From positions 1-64,000 of the forward strand of contig CAYUDP010000002.1 of NCBI GenBank assembly GCA_964443725.1: a DNA stretch of 64,000 nucleotides, read 5' to 3'. Shown piece after piece: positions 42,571-51,273 of this stretch (the stretch's first letter is position 1; every line of letters starts with the position of its first letter). Origin of the DNA: CAYUDP01 sp964443725. GTDB lineage: Bacteria > Patescibacteriota > Minisyncoccia > Phycocordibacterales > JAKFXT01. A program made the position numbers and the translations under genes. The notes under the pieces are model-generated. The model was not told the DNA's origin and did not search any database. It saw nothing but the letters and a program-made list of their open reading frames with translations.

Positions 42571-43842
42571 ATGCAAAAATTTGTGGAAAAAATAGTCCTT
42601 GCTCTAAGGGACCCTATGTTGCGCGCAAGAATAATTTTTGTCTTTGCGGGTTTGGCAATATTTAGAATGATGGCTGCTATTCCTGTACCAGGGGCTAATG
42701 CAGAGAAGTTAAAACAATTTTTTGAAAGTAATCAACTTTTAGGTCTATTAAATGTTTTCTCTGGTGGTGGTTTTTCCAATTTGTCTATTGTGATGCTTGG
42801 GGTTGGGCCTTTTATTACCGCTTCTATCATAATGCAACTTATGATGATGCTTGCTCCAAAACTCAAGAGTTTGTATCAGGAAGAAGGTGAAGCGGGAAGA
42901 CAGAGATTTGGTCAATATACAAGAATGTTGACATTGCCCCTTGCTGTAATACAGGGAGCTGGGTTTCTTATTCTTCTTGAAAGACAAGGTATTGTAAATC
43001 ATTTGTCCCCATTTCAATTTTCACTTAACCTAATCATAATTGCAGCTGGTGCTCTTCTTGTTATGTGGTTGGGAGAGTTGATAACAGAGTTTGGTATCGG
43101 TAATGGTGCTTCACTTATAATCTTTGCTGGTATAGTTGCAGCTATTCCAACTAAGATTGCCCAATATCTATATGGTTTTGATCAGACACAAATACCTATT
43201 CTTGTGGGATTTATTGCTCTCGCGGTTGTTGTTATATCTGCCGTTGTTACTATCACAGAAGCTGAAAGGCCAATCCCAATAACTTATGCAAAACAGGTAA
43301 GGGGGAATACTGTAAAGGGTGGTATTTCAACCTATTTGCCACTTAGGATGACTCAGGCGGGTGTTATACCGATAATCTTTGCTATATCTATTCTTCTTTT
43401 CCCAACGATGCTTTTCAATCTATTGTCATATTTTGGAAACGATACCGTCAATAATATCGGCAAGATGGTCAATGGGTATCTAACTAATAACTGGATCTAT
43501 GGATCTCTATACGCAGTCTTGGTTTTTTTCTTTACTTATTTCTATACAGCAGTTATTTTCGATCCAGAATCAATCGCAAATAATCTCCAGAAGGGTGGAG
43601 CTTTCATTCCAGGGGTACGTCCAGGAATGTCTACTGCTGAATATATAAGCAATATATTGATGCGTATAACTCTCGTTGGAGCTTTCTTCCTTGCTATGAT
43701 TGCTGTTCTCCCAATAATAGTTAAAGCATTAACCAATGTTCAGTCTCTTGTTATTGGCGGAACTGCACTTCTCATTGCTGTTTCAGTGGTACTTGATCTC
43801 ATAAGAAAGATTGATGCTCAGGTGTCAATGAGGGAATACTAA
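42571..43842 (+). CDS. secY: Preprotein translocase subunit SecY
   Basis: 423 residues, ten predicted membrane helices. Central channel of the Sec system. Signatures: FRMMAAIPVPGAN, GVGPFITASIIMQLM (near 76-90), ITEAERPIPITYAKQVRG, LPLRMTQAGVIPIIFA and GGAFIPGVRPGMSTAEYI. Last gene of this cluster: the usual adk, map, infA and alpha-operon genes do not follow. Confidence 0.97.
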   Translation: MQKFVEKIVLALRDPMLRARIIFVFAGLAIFRMMAAIPVPGANAEKLKQFFESNQLLGLLNVFSGGGFSNLSIVMLGVGPFITASIIMQLMMMLAPKLKSLYQEEGEAGRQRFGQYTRMLTLPLAVIQGAGFLILLERQGIVNHLSPFQFSLNLIIIAAGALLVMWLGELITEFGIGNGASLIIFAGIVAAIPTKIAQYLYGFDQTQIPILVGFIALAVVVISAVVTITEAERPIPITYAKQVRGNTVKGGISTYLPLRMTQAGVIPIIFAISILLFPTMLFNLLSYFGNDTVNNIGKMVNGYLTNNWIYGSLYAVLVFFFTYFYTAVIFDPESIANNLQKGGAFIPGVRPGMSTAEYISNILMRITLVGAFFLAMIAVLPIIVKALTNVQSLVIGGTALLIAVSVVLDLIRKIDAQVSMREY

Positions 43843-43847
43843 GAAAC

Positions 43848-43890
43848 AAAAAACAAAAATTCCACCCACAAGGTGGAATTTTTGTTTTTT
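43848..43890 (+). terminator. Terminator of the spc operon
   Basis: AAAAAACAAAAATTCCACC (43848-43866) and its perfect complement at 43872-43890, five-base loop. Confidence 0.92.
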
Positions 43891-43984
43891 CTAGTCACAA
43901 TCATTACTTTTCAACTCTAAATTTGCGATTTGCAAATAAGTTGCATGATATACTATTTGTGAAAGCAGATTGCTTTTGTTCGTA

Positions 43985-45202
43985 ATGAAAGCGAAGGTTT
44001 TAATGTTTGGTTGGGAATTTCCCCCGCACAATAGTGGTGGGCTTGGTACTGCATGCTTAGGACTCACGCGCGCAATGTCTCAAGAAGGGGTAGACATTAC
44101 TTTTGTCTTGCCCAAAAAAGTCCCGGTGTCATCAGATTTTATTAAGATAAAGTTTGCAGGATTAGAAAAAGTAAATTTCAAAACGGTAAATTCTATTTTG
44201 TCTCCATATCTAACGAGCGAAACCTACGGGGCACTTCGAGATAGGGTGGGTGGGGATTTGTATGGCAATACTTTAATGGAGGAGGTTTTGCGTTATTCTG
44301 AACTTGCAAAAGATATTGCTTTAAATACAGACCATGATGTCATATATGCACATGACTGGTTGTGTTTTGGGGCTGGCATGGCAGCTAAGAAGGTCTCTGG
44401 TAAACCACTTATTGTTCAAGTTCATGCTACGGAGTTTGATAGATGTGGAGGAGAAAATGGTATAAATCGGCAAGTCTATGAGATGGAGAAGATGGGGATG
44501 AAAGAGGCTGACCATATTGTTGCCGTTTCCAATCTAACTAGGAATATAATCATCAAGCATTATGGTATTTCTCCAGAAAAGGTTTCTGTAGTGCACAATG
44601 GTATAGATGAATCAACAGCTCCAAGTGGGGGTGGAGAAGGAAAATTGCTCGCAATAAAAAAAGCTGGCTACAAGATAGTTTTGTTTCTAGGAAGAATAAC
44701 TTTACAGAAGGGTCCAGATTATTTTCTGAAAACAGCAAAGAAAGTCCTTGAGTATAACCCAAAGGTTATGTTTGTCATGTCCGGCTCGGGTGATATGGAG
44801 AGAAAAATGATGGAAGAGGCTGCGAAGTTGAATATCGCTGACAAGGTTTTGTTTACAGGGTTTCTTCGTGGCAAGGAACAACATGATGCTTACAGTATGG
44901 CAGATTTGTTCGTTATGCCTTCGGTTTCCGAACCTTTCGGGATTACTCCTCTTGAGGCTATGCAGGTTGGTACACCTGTTTTGATATCAAGACAGTCAGG
45001 AGTTTCTGAGGTCGTAAAACACGCTCTTAAGACTGACTTCTGGGATGTTGACGATATGACTGACAAGATTTTATCAGTTGTTGGCCACGAAGCTCTTAAA
45101 AAATCACTATCTCACAACGCAAAAAGGGAAGTTTCTGGAATAACTTGGAAAAAAGCCGCAGAGAAAGTTATAGGCATAATAAGAAAATTCTTTCATTTTT
45201 AG
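43985..45202 (+). CDS. Glycosyltransferase, glycogen/starch-synthase-like (GT4/GT5)
   Basis: 405 residues from ATG 43985 (MKAKVLMFGWEFPPHNSGGLG). An in-frame TTG five codons upstream is less likely. The WEFPP...GGLG start matches the glucan-synthase nucleotide-sugar loop; VAVSNLTRNIII and VVHNGID mark the domain boundary; LFLGRITLQKGPDYFL and SVSEPFGITPLEAM carry the retaining-GT E-x7-E region. A TATACT box lies in the 30-40 bases upstream. Placed before two alpha-glucan hydrolases, it probably makes an alpha-glucan from a nucleotide sugar, though the acceptor is unproven. Confidence 0.88.
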   Translation: MKAKVLMFGWEFPPHNSGGLGTACLGLTRAMSQEGVDITFVLPKKVPVSSDFIKIKFAGLEKVNFKTVNSILSPYLTSETYGALRDRVGGDLYGNTLMEEVLRYSELAKDIALNTDHDVIYAHDWLCFGAGMAAKKVSGKPLIVQVHATEFDRCGGENGINRQVYEMEKMGMKEADHIVAVSNLTRNIIIKHYGISPEKVSVVHNGIDESTAPSGGGEGKLLAIKKAGYKIVLFLGRITLQKGPDYFLKTAKKVLEYNPKVMFVMSGSGDMERKMMEEAAKLNIADKVLFTGFLRGKEQHDAYSMADLFVMPSVSEPFGITPLEAMQVGTPVLISRQSGVSEVVKHALKTDFWDVDDMTDKILSVVGHEALKKSLSHNAKREVSGITWKKAAEKVIGIIRKFFHF

Positions 45203-45229
45203 TAAAGATTTCGGTTAATAAAGATATGG

Positions 45230-45235
45230 TACAAT
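45230..45235 (+). promoter_or_regulatory. GH57 gene -10 box, near-leaderless
   Basis: TACAAT ten bases before the ATG at 45246. Confidence 0.5.
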
Positions 45236-45245
45236 AGTCTAACTT

Positions 45246-46448
45246 ATGCCATCTCTTTGCTTCTATTTCCAAGTTCATCAGCCATATAGGGTAAGAAAGT
45301 TTAGGGTTTTTGATATTGGGGCAGGCTCACCATATTTTGAGGAGGAATCAAATACTGATTTAAATAACAAAAAAGTTCTACTTAAAGTTGCGGACAAGTC
45401 ATATCGTCCAGCCACTAAGGTTTTAATCGATCTTCTGAAGAAATATCCTGAATTTAAGGCCAGTTTTTCTTTCTCTGGGGTTGCTCTAGAGCAGATGCAG
45501 AAGTGGGCACCAGATGTGATTTCTCTTTTCAAAGAAGCTATAGATACTGGCAGGGTGGAAGTTTTGTCTGAAACATATCATCACTCCCTCTCTTTTTTCT
45601 ATTCAAAGGATGAATTTGAGAAGCAAGTAAAAATGCACAAGGATTTGGTAAAGAGATTGTTTAATGTCACACCAAAAGTCTTTAGAAACACAGAACTATC
45701 GTATAGGAACGATTTGGGTGAGTGGGCTGAGAGGAGTGGGTATAAGGGTATTATTGCCGAGGGCTGGGACCCATTTTTGGGGTGGAGGAGTCCGAATTTT
45801 GTATACAGGCCTAAAGGTACAAAGAAGATAGCCTTACTTTTAAAAAATTATAAACTATCAGATGATGTGGCTTTCAGGTTTTCTTCGAAGAGTTGGGCGG
45901 AGTGGCCACTTACAGCAGAAAAGTTTGGCCAGTGGTTCTCCTCTATAAATGGAAATGGAGAAACAGTTAATCTTTTTATGGACTATGAGACTTTTGGGGA
46001 GCATCAATGGGAAGATACTGGAATATTTGAATTTTTGAAGAAACTGCCAGAGGAAATCTTAAAACATAAGGACAATAACTTCAAAACTCCATCGGAGGTC
46101 ATTGAAAGTTATGATAAACGAGATGAGGTGGATATGCCGAGTATTGTGACATGGGCTGATACTGATAGGGATTTAACTGCTTGGGTTGGGAATGATATGC
46201 AAAGGGCGGCAATAGAAAACATTTATGCACTGGAGAACAAAGTTATGAATACAGGCGACAAAAAATTGATAGATGATTGGCGCAAGCTCCTAACTTCTGA
46301 TCACTTCTATTATATGTGTACAAAATGGTTTGCTGACGGAGACGTGCATGCTTATTTTTCTCCGTATGAGTCTCCATATGAAGCCTTTATTACATACATG
46401 AATGCAGTTAACGACTTGAAGATTCGTATTCACAACTCTCTTGCTTAG
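45246..46448 (+). CDS. Glycoside hydrolase family 57 (alpha-amylase-like)
   Basis: 400 residues. GH57 conserved regions: HQPY (11-14), GRVEVLSETYHHSL (102-115), FRNTELSYRND with the nucleophile E150, and FMDYETFGEHQW with the acid D246. No signal peptide, so it acts in the cytoplasm, probably on stored or imported alpha-glucan. GH57 includes amylases, amylopullulanases and 4-alpha-glucanotransferases; the exact activity cannot be read by eye. Confidence 0.9.
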   Translation: MPSLCFYFQVHQPYRVRKFRVFDIGAGSPYFEEESNTDLNNKKVLLKVADKSYRPATKVLIDLLKKYPEFKASFSFSGVALEQMQKWAPDVISLFKEAIDTGRVEVLSETYHHSLSFFYSKDEFEKQVKMHKDLVKRLFNVTPKVFRNTELSYRNDLGEWAERSGYKGIIAEGWDPFLGWRSPNFVYRPKGTKKIALLLKNYKLSDDVAFRFSSKSWAEWPLTAEKFGQWFSSINGNGETVNLFMDYETFGEHQWEDTGIFEFLKKLPEEILKHKDNNFKTPSEVIESYDKRDEVDMPSIVTWADTDRDLTAWVGNDMQRAAIENIYALENKVMNTGDKKLIDDWRKLLTSDHFYYMCTKWFADGDVHAYFSPYESPYEAFITYMNAVNDLKIRIHNSLA

Positions 46449-46490
46449 AGTAATACACATTTTTATAAATATACTTTGATTATATTTTGC

Positions 46491-46496
46491 TATAAT
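46491..46496 (+). promoter_or_regulatory. -10 box before the 46529 gene
   Basis: TATAAT, 32 bases before the ATG at 46529. It would drive the small protein and GH15. Confidence 0.45.
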
Positions 46497-46528
46497 TCAA
46501 AGTGTCTTATTACCAGTTAATTTTTTTT

Positions 46529-46885
46529 ATGCGAACAATTGCAAAAAAAGTGACTGCCACTAAAGCAACTAAAACAGTAGCTAAGAAGTCGGCAGTAAAA
46601 TCCTCAAAGAAGGGTAAGAATTCTCCAGTATGTGTTTCTGGCGAATTGAGATTTTGGGTTAATAATGGCCCGGTTTTATCAAGCCTCTGGGATCTAGAAA
46701 GAGCTTTATCAGATATATCTGACGATCAATATTTCTATCATGCAAATGAATGGAAAAATGATTTCGTTCCATGGGTACAGTATGTGTTGATGGATGATGT
46801 TGCCGCCAAAGCTTTGTCAGGAGCAAAGAGTCGAAAGGAAGCAAAGAAGAAAGTATCCGAGGTTGTAAAGAAATATTCTAAGTAA
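46529..46885 (+). CDS. Small basic protein, DUF5752-like pattern
   Basis: 118 residues from ATG 46529 (MRTIAKKVTATK). The first 32 residues are a Lys/Ala/Thr-rich basic tail. The core GELRFWVNNGPVLSSLWDLE, ISDDQYFYHANEWKNDFVPW, then VLMDDVAAKAL resembles, from memory, the small DUF5752 family (a W...H...NDF.W pattern). It sits between GH57 and GH15 (11 bases before GH15), so a role in glucan metabolism is suggested by context only. Confidence 0.6.
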   Translation: MRTIAKKVTATKATKTVAKKSAVKSSKKGKNSPVCVSGELRFWVNNGPVLSSLWDLERALSDISDDQYFYHANEWKNDFVPWVQYVLMDDVAAKALSGAKSRKEAKKKVSEVVKKYSK

Positions 46886-46896
46886 ATAAAATATTC

Positions 46897-48876
46897 ATGG
46901 CCCGATCTGCTATTTTAGGAAATGGGCAAATGCTCGTTGCACTAGACAATAGGGGGTCTTTAAGAGACCTCTATTTTCCGTATGTCGGATTAGAGGATCA
47001 GGTTCGTGGGCATTATATACATAGGGTGGGTGTTTTCGTGGATGGCCAAATGTCATGGTTGTCTGATGATAAATCATGGAGGATAGAGATATATACTGAG
47101 GATGAGGCTTTGGCGAGTAGGATAGTGGCCGTGAATGAAAACCTCAAAGTTTCTCTTAATTTCAAAGATCTTGTTTACAATGAACGCAACATTTTTATTA
47201 GAAGAGTTGAGGTTAAAAATCTAGACAAAAGAAGTCGAGAGATAAAACTTTATTTTTCCCATCAATTTGAACTGTATAAGTCTCATGGTGGGGACACAGC
47301 TTATTTTGATCCAGTAAGACATGCCATTGTTCACTATAAGGGACAGAGAATATTTCTGATAAATGGGGAGATGGATAAAATGCCTTTTTCTGATTTCAGT
47401 ATCGGACTTGCCAATTTCCAAGGACATGAAGGGACACATAGGGATGCCGATGATGGTGCTTTGTCCAAAAATCCAATTGAACATGGACCAGTAGACTCGG
47501 TTGTCGGATTCTATTATTTTTATTCTGGCGAGGAGGCAAAGACTATTCATTATTGGGTAGTTGCAGCCAAGACAATGTCTGAAGCTCATACTTTAAATGA
47601 TTATATTTTGCGCAAAACCCCTGAGCATTTGGTGAAAACGACTTCAGATTTCTGGAAGGCGTGGGTAAATAAATTTGATTTTCATTTTCATAATTTGTCT
47701 GATGAAGAGACAACTTTGTTCAAGAAATCTTTGATGATAATTAGGGCACATGCTGATAAAGAGGGGGGAATAATTGCTTCAACTGATTCTGATATGCTTC
47801 AACAAGGCAAAGATACTTATAGTTATGTCTGGCCTAGAGATGGGGCTTATACCGCCTCGGCTTTTTCAAAGTCTGGAGATTTTCAGGTTGCGAGAAGATT
47901 TTTCCAATTTTGTAATGATGTTTTAACAGATGGTGGTTATCTTATGCACAAATATTTGCCGGATAAGTCTCTTGGGAGTTCTTGGCATCCATGGATAAGA
48001 AATGGTCAATTTCAGCTACCGATTCAGGAAGATGAAACAGCCTCTGTTTTGGTTTCTTTGCTTGAATATTATAAGGAGTCTAAGGACATAGAATTTATTG
48101 AGTCTATTTATAATTCTTTTATTGAGAAGGCGGCTGATTTTTTGGTTGGGTATAGGGATAAGAAGACGAAGTTGCCCAAGGGAAGTTATGATCTTTGGGA
48201 AGAGAAATATGGGACGAGTACTTATACTTGTGCTTCAGTTTATGGAGCACTCATGGCTTCGGCTGAATTTTCTCGTATGCTTGGAAAGTTGGCTCATGAA
48301 TCCAACTACAAAAAGGTTGCAAATGAAATCAAGGAGGGTATTATGAGTCATCTTTACAAAGAAAACGAAGGTGTTTTCATAAAGATGATTAACCTAGACG
48401 ACAATTCGCTTGCTGAAGATAAAACTTTAGATATGTCGTCAGTTTTTGGGATTTTCTATTTTGGTGTTCTAGATATTTCAGATGAAAGATTGAAAAAGGC
48501 CATGGATATAACGTGGAAGAGGCTTTCTAGTGGTATAAGAACAGGTGGTATAGCGAGGTATGAAGGAGATAATTATTTTAGAACAAGGCACGATGTTCCA
48601 GGGAATCCTTGGTTTATTACAACTCTTTGGTATTCACAATATTTGACCGCTTTAGCTAAAAATGAAGAAGATTTAAAAAGAGTCGAAGAAATATTTGCTT
48701 GGGTATTAAACCATGCTGAGAAATCTGGTATGCTCTCAGAGCAATTAGATCCAGAGTCAGGAAGGCAAGTATGCGCCTCGCCCTTAACTTGGAGCCATGC
48801 TGAATATATAAACTCTGTTACTGTTTTTTTGAGGAAAATAAAAGAATTGGGGATTTGTAGTGAATGCGGGAGATAG
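46897..48876 (+). CDS. Glycoside hydrolase family 15 (glucoamylase-like)
   Basis: 659 residues. N-terminal beta-sandwich (about 1-250), then an alpha/alpha barrel. YVWPRDGAY (about 312-320), SYDLWEEKYG with general acid near 435 and LSEQLDPESGRQVCASPLTWSHAEY with general base near 616 are GH15 marks. No signal peptide. Releases glucose from alpha-glucan or trehalose-like substrates; with GH57 it would convert stored glucan to glucose for glycolysis. Confidence 0.92.
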   Translation: MARSAILGNGQMLVALDNRGSLRDLYFPYVGLEDQVRGHYIHRVGVFVDGQMSWLSDDKSWRIEIYTEDEALASRIVAVNENLKVSLNFKDLVYNERNIFIRRVEVKNLDKRSREIKLYFSHQFELYKSHGGDTAYFDPVRHAIVHYKGQRIFLINGEMDKMPFSDFSIGLANFQGHEGTHRDADDGALSKNPIEHGPVDSVVGFYYFYSGEEAKTIHYWVVAAKTMSEAHTLNDYILRKTPEHLVKTTSDFWKAWVNKFDFHFHNLSDEETTLFKKSLMIIRAHADKEGGIIASTDSDMLQQGKDTYSYVWPRDGAYTASAFSKSGDFQVARRFFQFCNDVLTDGGYLMHKYLPDKSLGSSWHPWIRNGQFQLPIQEDETASVLVSLLEYYKESKDIEFIESIYNSFIEKAADFLVGYRDKKTKLPKGSYDLWEEKYGTSTYTCASVYGALMASAEFSRMLGKLAHESNYKKVANEIKEGIMSHLYKENEGVFIKMINLDDNSLAEDKTLDMSSVFGIFYFGVLDISDERLKKAMDITWKRLSSGIRTGGIARYEGDNYFRTRHDVPGNPWFITTLWYSQYLTALAKNEEDLKRVEEIFAWVLNHAEKSGMLSEQLDPESGRQVCASPLTWSHAEYINSVTVFLRKIKELGICSECGR

Positions 48877-48924
48877 TTTTGGTAAATGAATAGTGGATTA
48901 TTGTGCGAAAAATACTCGTTTTGA

Positions 48925-48930
48925 TATACT
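48925..48930 (+). promoter_or_regulatory. PGI/PMI gene -10 box, leaderless type
   Basis: TGATATACT with TATACT seven bases before the ATG at 48938; decides the start of that gene. Confidence 0.5.
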
Positions 48931-48937
48931 TCTTGTT

Positions 48938-49906
48938 ATGGAAGAAGCAATAAAAGCATTTACAAAACAATTTTCTTTTCGTCCGGAGGTGAATAATGCC
49001 CCGAAATTAAAGGCAAAAAGCAAATATATCATAATAGGTATGGGTGGGTCACATTTGGCTGCCGGACTGTTAAAGTCTAGTTATCCGATACTTAATATAT
49101 CCGTCTATTCTGATTATGGATTACCTATGCTACCGGAGCATGATTTGAGGGAGTCTTTGATTATCTTATGTTCGTACTCGGGGGATACTGAGGAGGTTTT
49201 GTTTGCGGCTAAGGAGGCAAAACTAAGAGAACTTGATGTGGCGGTTATTTCTTCAGGGGGCGCCTTAATTGAATTTGCCAAGGAGCATTATATGCCTCAC
49301 GTAGTTATTCCAGAGACTGGTATAGAACCTAGAATGGCAGTTGGTTTTATGATGCTTGCTTTATCCAGGTTGATGCAGAATGAAATGGTCGAGGAAGATA
49401 TAAGAAAATTCGGATCTATTTTAGATGTTGAAGCGTCAGTTGCTGAGGCGGACACCTTGGCTCAAAACGTGTTTGGTAAAATTCCAGTCGTCTATGCTTC
49501 AAACAAGAACTTGGCTTTGGCTTACAATTGGAAAATTAAGTTTAACGAAACTGGTAAAACACCCTGTTTTTATAATGTCTTCCCTGAATTAAATCATAAC
49601 GAAATATCTTCATATGATGTGGGCCTGGCCAAGAACGGTTCAGAAAATCTCTTTGTGATTTTACTTTCAGATGACGACGATAATGACAGGATAAAAATTA
49701 GATTTTCAATAACCCAAGATTTTTTGAAAGAAAAAAACATTCTTCATTATGAGGTAAAGCTGAAAGGGGAAAGTCAGATAAGTAAAATTTTAAACAGTAT
49801 CATTATGGCTGAATGGGTGGCTCTTAAGGTTGCAAGTAAACTTAATATGCCAGATGCTAAGACCCCTCTTATTTCAGAGTTTAAAAAGAGGTTAAGTAAT
49901 AACTAA
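48938..49906 (+). CDS. Bifunctional phosphoglucose/phosphomannose isomerase (SIS family)
   Basis: 322 residues from ATG 48938; a longer frame upstream crosses the -10 box and is rejected. SIS motifs IIGMGGSHLAAGLL and CSYSGDTEEVLFA, EPRMAVGFMMLAL, and the PGI/PMI signature NETGKTPCFYNVFPELNHNEI are present. Interconverts glucose-6-P or mannose-6-P with fructose-6-P, linking glucan breakdown to glycolysis. ROK kinase follows three bases later. Confidence 0.9.
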   Translation: MEEAIKAFTKQFSFRPEVNNAPKLKAKSKYIIIGMGGSHLAAGLLKSSYPILNISVYSDYGLPMLPEHDLRESLIILCSYSGDTEEVLFAAKEAKLRELDVAVISSGGALIEFAKEHYMPHVVIPETGIEPRMAVGFMMLALSRLMQNEMVEEDIRKFGSILDVEASVAEADTLAQNVFGKIPVVYASNKNLALAYNWKIKFNETGKTPCFYNVFPELNHNEISSYDVGLAKNGSENLFVILLSDDDDNDRIKIRFSITQDFLKEKNILHYEVKLKGESQISKILNSIIMAEWVALKVASKLNMPDAKTPLISEFKKRLSNN

Positions 49907-49909
49907 ATC

Positions 49910-50728
49910 ATGATAGTTATAGGTGATATTGGTGGTACAAAGACACGATTATCTACTATAGATAGGGATAGTTTTACTGAACCTGTTATCTTTGATACCC
50001 CAAAAGATTTTGATGATGGGTTATTGAAAATAACTACTGAAGTTAGACGAATGAAAGAGATGTTTGGTGTGCCAACAGCTTTTGTATTTGGACTGCCGGG
50101 TATTTTGAATTCCAAGGGGGATACACTCTTTCGTGCCCCAAATTTGCCACTTTGGGAGGGCAAAAACATATCTGAAAGTCTAAAAAAAGAATTTTCTGGA
50201 GTGAGAGTCGTTTTAAAAAACGACTGCGCACTTGTTGCTCTCGGCGAAGCCCACTTTGGGGCTGGGAAAGATTCTCCAATAGTTGCTTATATAACGGTAA
50301 GTACCGGTGTGGGTGGAGCACGAGTTGTGTACGGTCAACTTGACTCGGCTATATATAACTTCGAACCAGGGCACCAGTTTATTGAATCTGGCAATCACGA
50401 CCTTGAAAGTCTGGTGTCTGGAACTGCAATTGAGAAAAAATATCATAAGAAGCCATTTATGATTGGGGATAAGGAAGTTTGGTCGGATATTGCTGAAACT
50501 TTATCGAGGGGCATAGTTAATACCTGTTTGCATTGGTCCCCAAGCGTTTTTGTTCTAGGCGGTTCTATGTTCAAGGAGGTTGGGATTTCCGTTGATGAAG
50601 TCAGAGAGTTTTCAGAAAGAAGCCTTAAAAAGTTTTATCCGAATATACCAGAATTTAGGCATTCAAAACTGGGAGATTTGGGAGGTCTTTATGGTGCACT
50701 TGCAATCGCAAAGCAAGAATTGATATGA
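49910..50728 (+). CDS. ROK family sugar kinase
   Basis: 272 residues. ATP site GDIGGTKTRLS (5-15), LKNDCALVALGEA (Asp base near 103), TVSTGVGGARVV (adenosine/phosphate) and FEPGHQFI. The usual zinc motif C-x-C-G-x2-G-C-x-E is replaced by ESGNHDLESL, so the Zn-binding cysteines are lost. Probably a glucokinase-type enzyme acting on glucose released by GH15. Overlaps the next gene by four bases (ATGA). Confidence 0.87.
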   Translation: MIVIGDIGGTKTRLSTIDRDSFTEPVIFDTPKDFDDGLLKITTEVRRMKEMFGVPTAFVFGLPGILNSKGDTLFRAPNLPLWEGKNISESLKKEFSGVRVVLKNDCALVALGEAHFGAGKDSPIVAYITVSTGVGGARVVYGQLDSAIYNFEPGHQFIESGNHDLESLVSGTAIEKKYHKKPFMIGDKEVWSDIAETLSRGIVNTCLHWSPSVFVLGGSMFKEVGISVDEVREFSERSLKKFYPNIPEFRHSKLGDLGGLYGALAIAKQELI

Positions 50729-51273
50729 AAATTTTAGCTAGAGACATGTGGACTGTTTTTAGGTGCCCATCGTGTGTAGTTGGTGGGTTTTTTGCTCTGT
50801 TTGTGTTTGGATTTGTTTCAACTACTCTTCCTCATATAAATTCTATAAAACATATAATAAATCTCAACATGGTGCCTTTGGACTCTAAATATGAGGCTGT
50901 ATGGTTTTCCATCATTAATGTTTTAAGTAATTTAAACTCTTTTCAATTTGGGTTAGCAGTTATTTCAGCTGTCTTGTTTGCTAGCAGTATTGCAATTGCA
51001 ATATATCTATATAGACATTTACCCAGTCAGGGGGTGAAAAGTGGCGTGGGTGTTTTGGGGGCAATCTCGAGTGTTTTGGGTATCGGCTGTGCTTCATGTG
51101 GTTCAGTTATTCTAACCTCAATTCTGCTTTCTTTTGGGGCACTGTCATCTTCTTATGTTGTTAGTATTTTAGGGCTTTCTTTTTCTATTTTAGGAGTTAT
51201 ACTTCTCCTCGTTTCCAATGTTGTTCTGCTTAGAAAAATAAGAGCAGGAAACGTTTGCAATACAGAATGGTAA
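50725..51273 (+). CDS. Membrane protein with two CxxC pairs, unknown
   Basis: 182 residues, about four membrane helices (17-36, 75-97, 107-135, 145-170). Two CxxC motifs: CPSC at 14-17 and CASC at 122-125 within GIGCASCGS, both close to membrane segments. The pairing suggests metal or redox chemistry, but I recognise no family. Tightly coupled to the ROK gene (ATGA) and queA (7-base overlap), so it is cotranscribed with both. Confidence 0.6.
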   Translation: MKILARDMWTVFRCPSCVVGGFFALFVFGFVSTTLPHINSIKHIINLNMVPLDSKYEAVWFSIINVLSNLNSFQFGLAVISAVLFASSIAIAIYLYRHLPSQGVKSGVGVLGAISSVLGIGCASCGSVILTSILLSFGALSSSYVVSILGLSFSILGVILLLVSNVVLLRKIRAGNVCNTEW

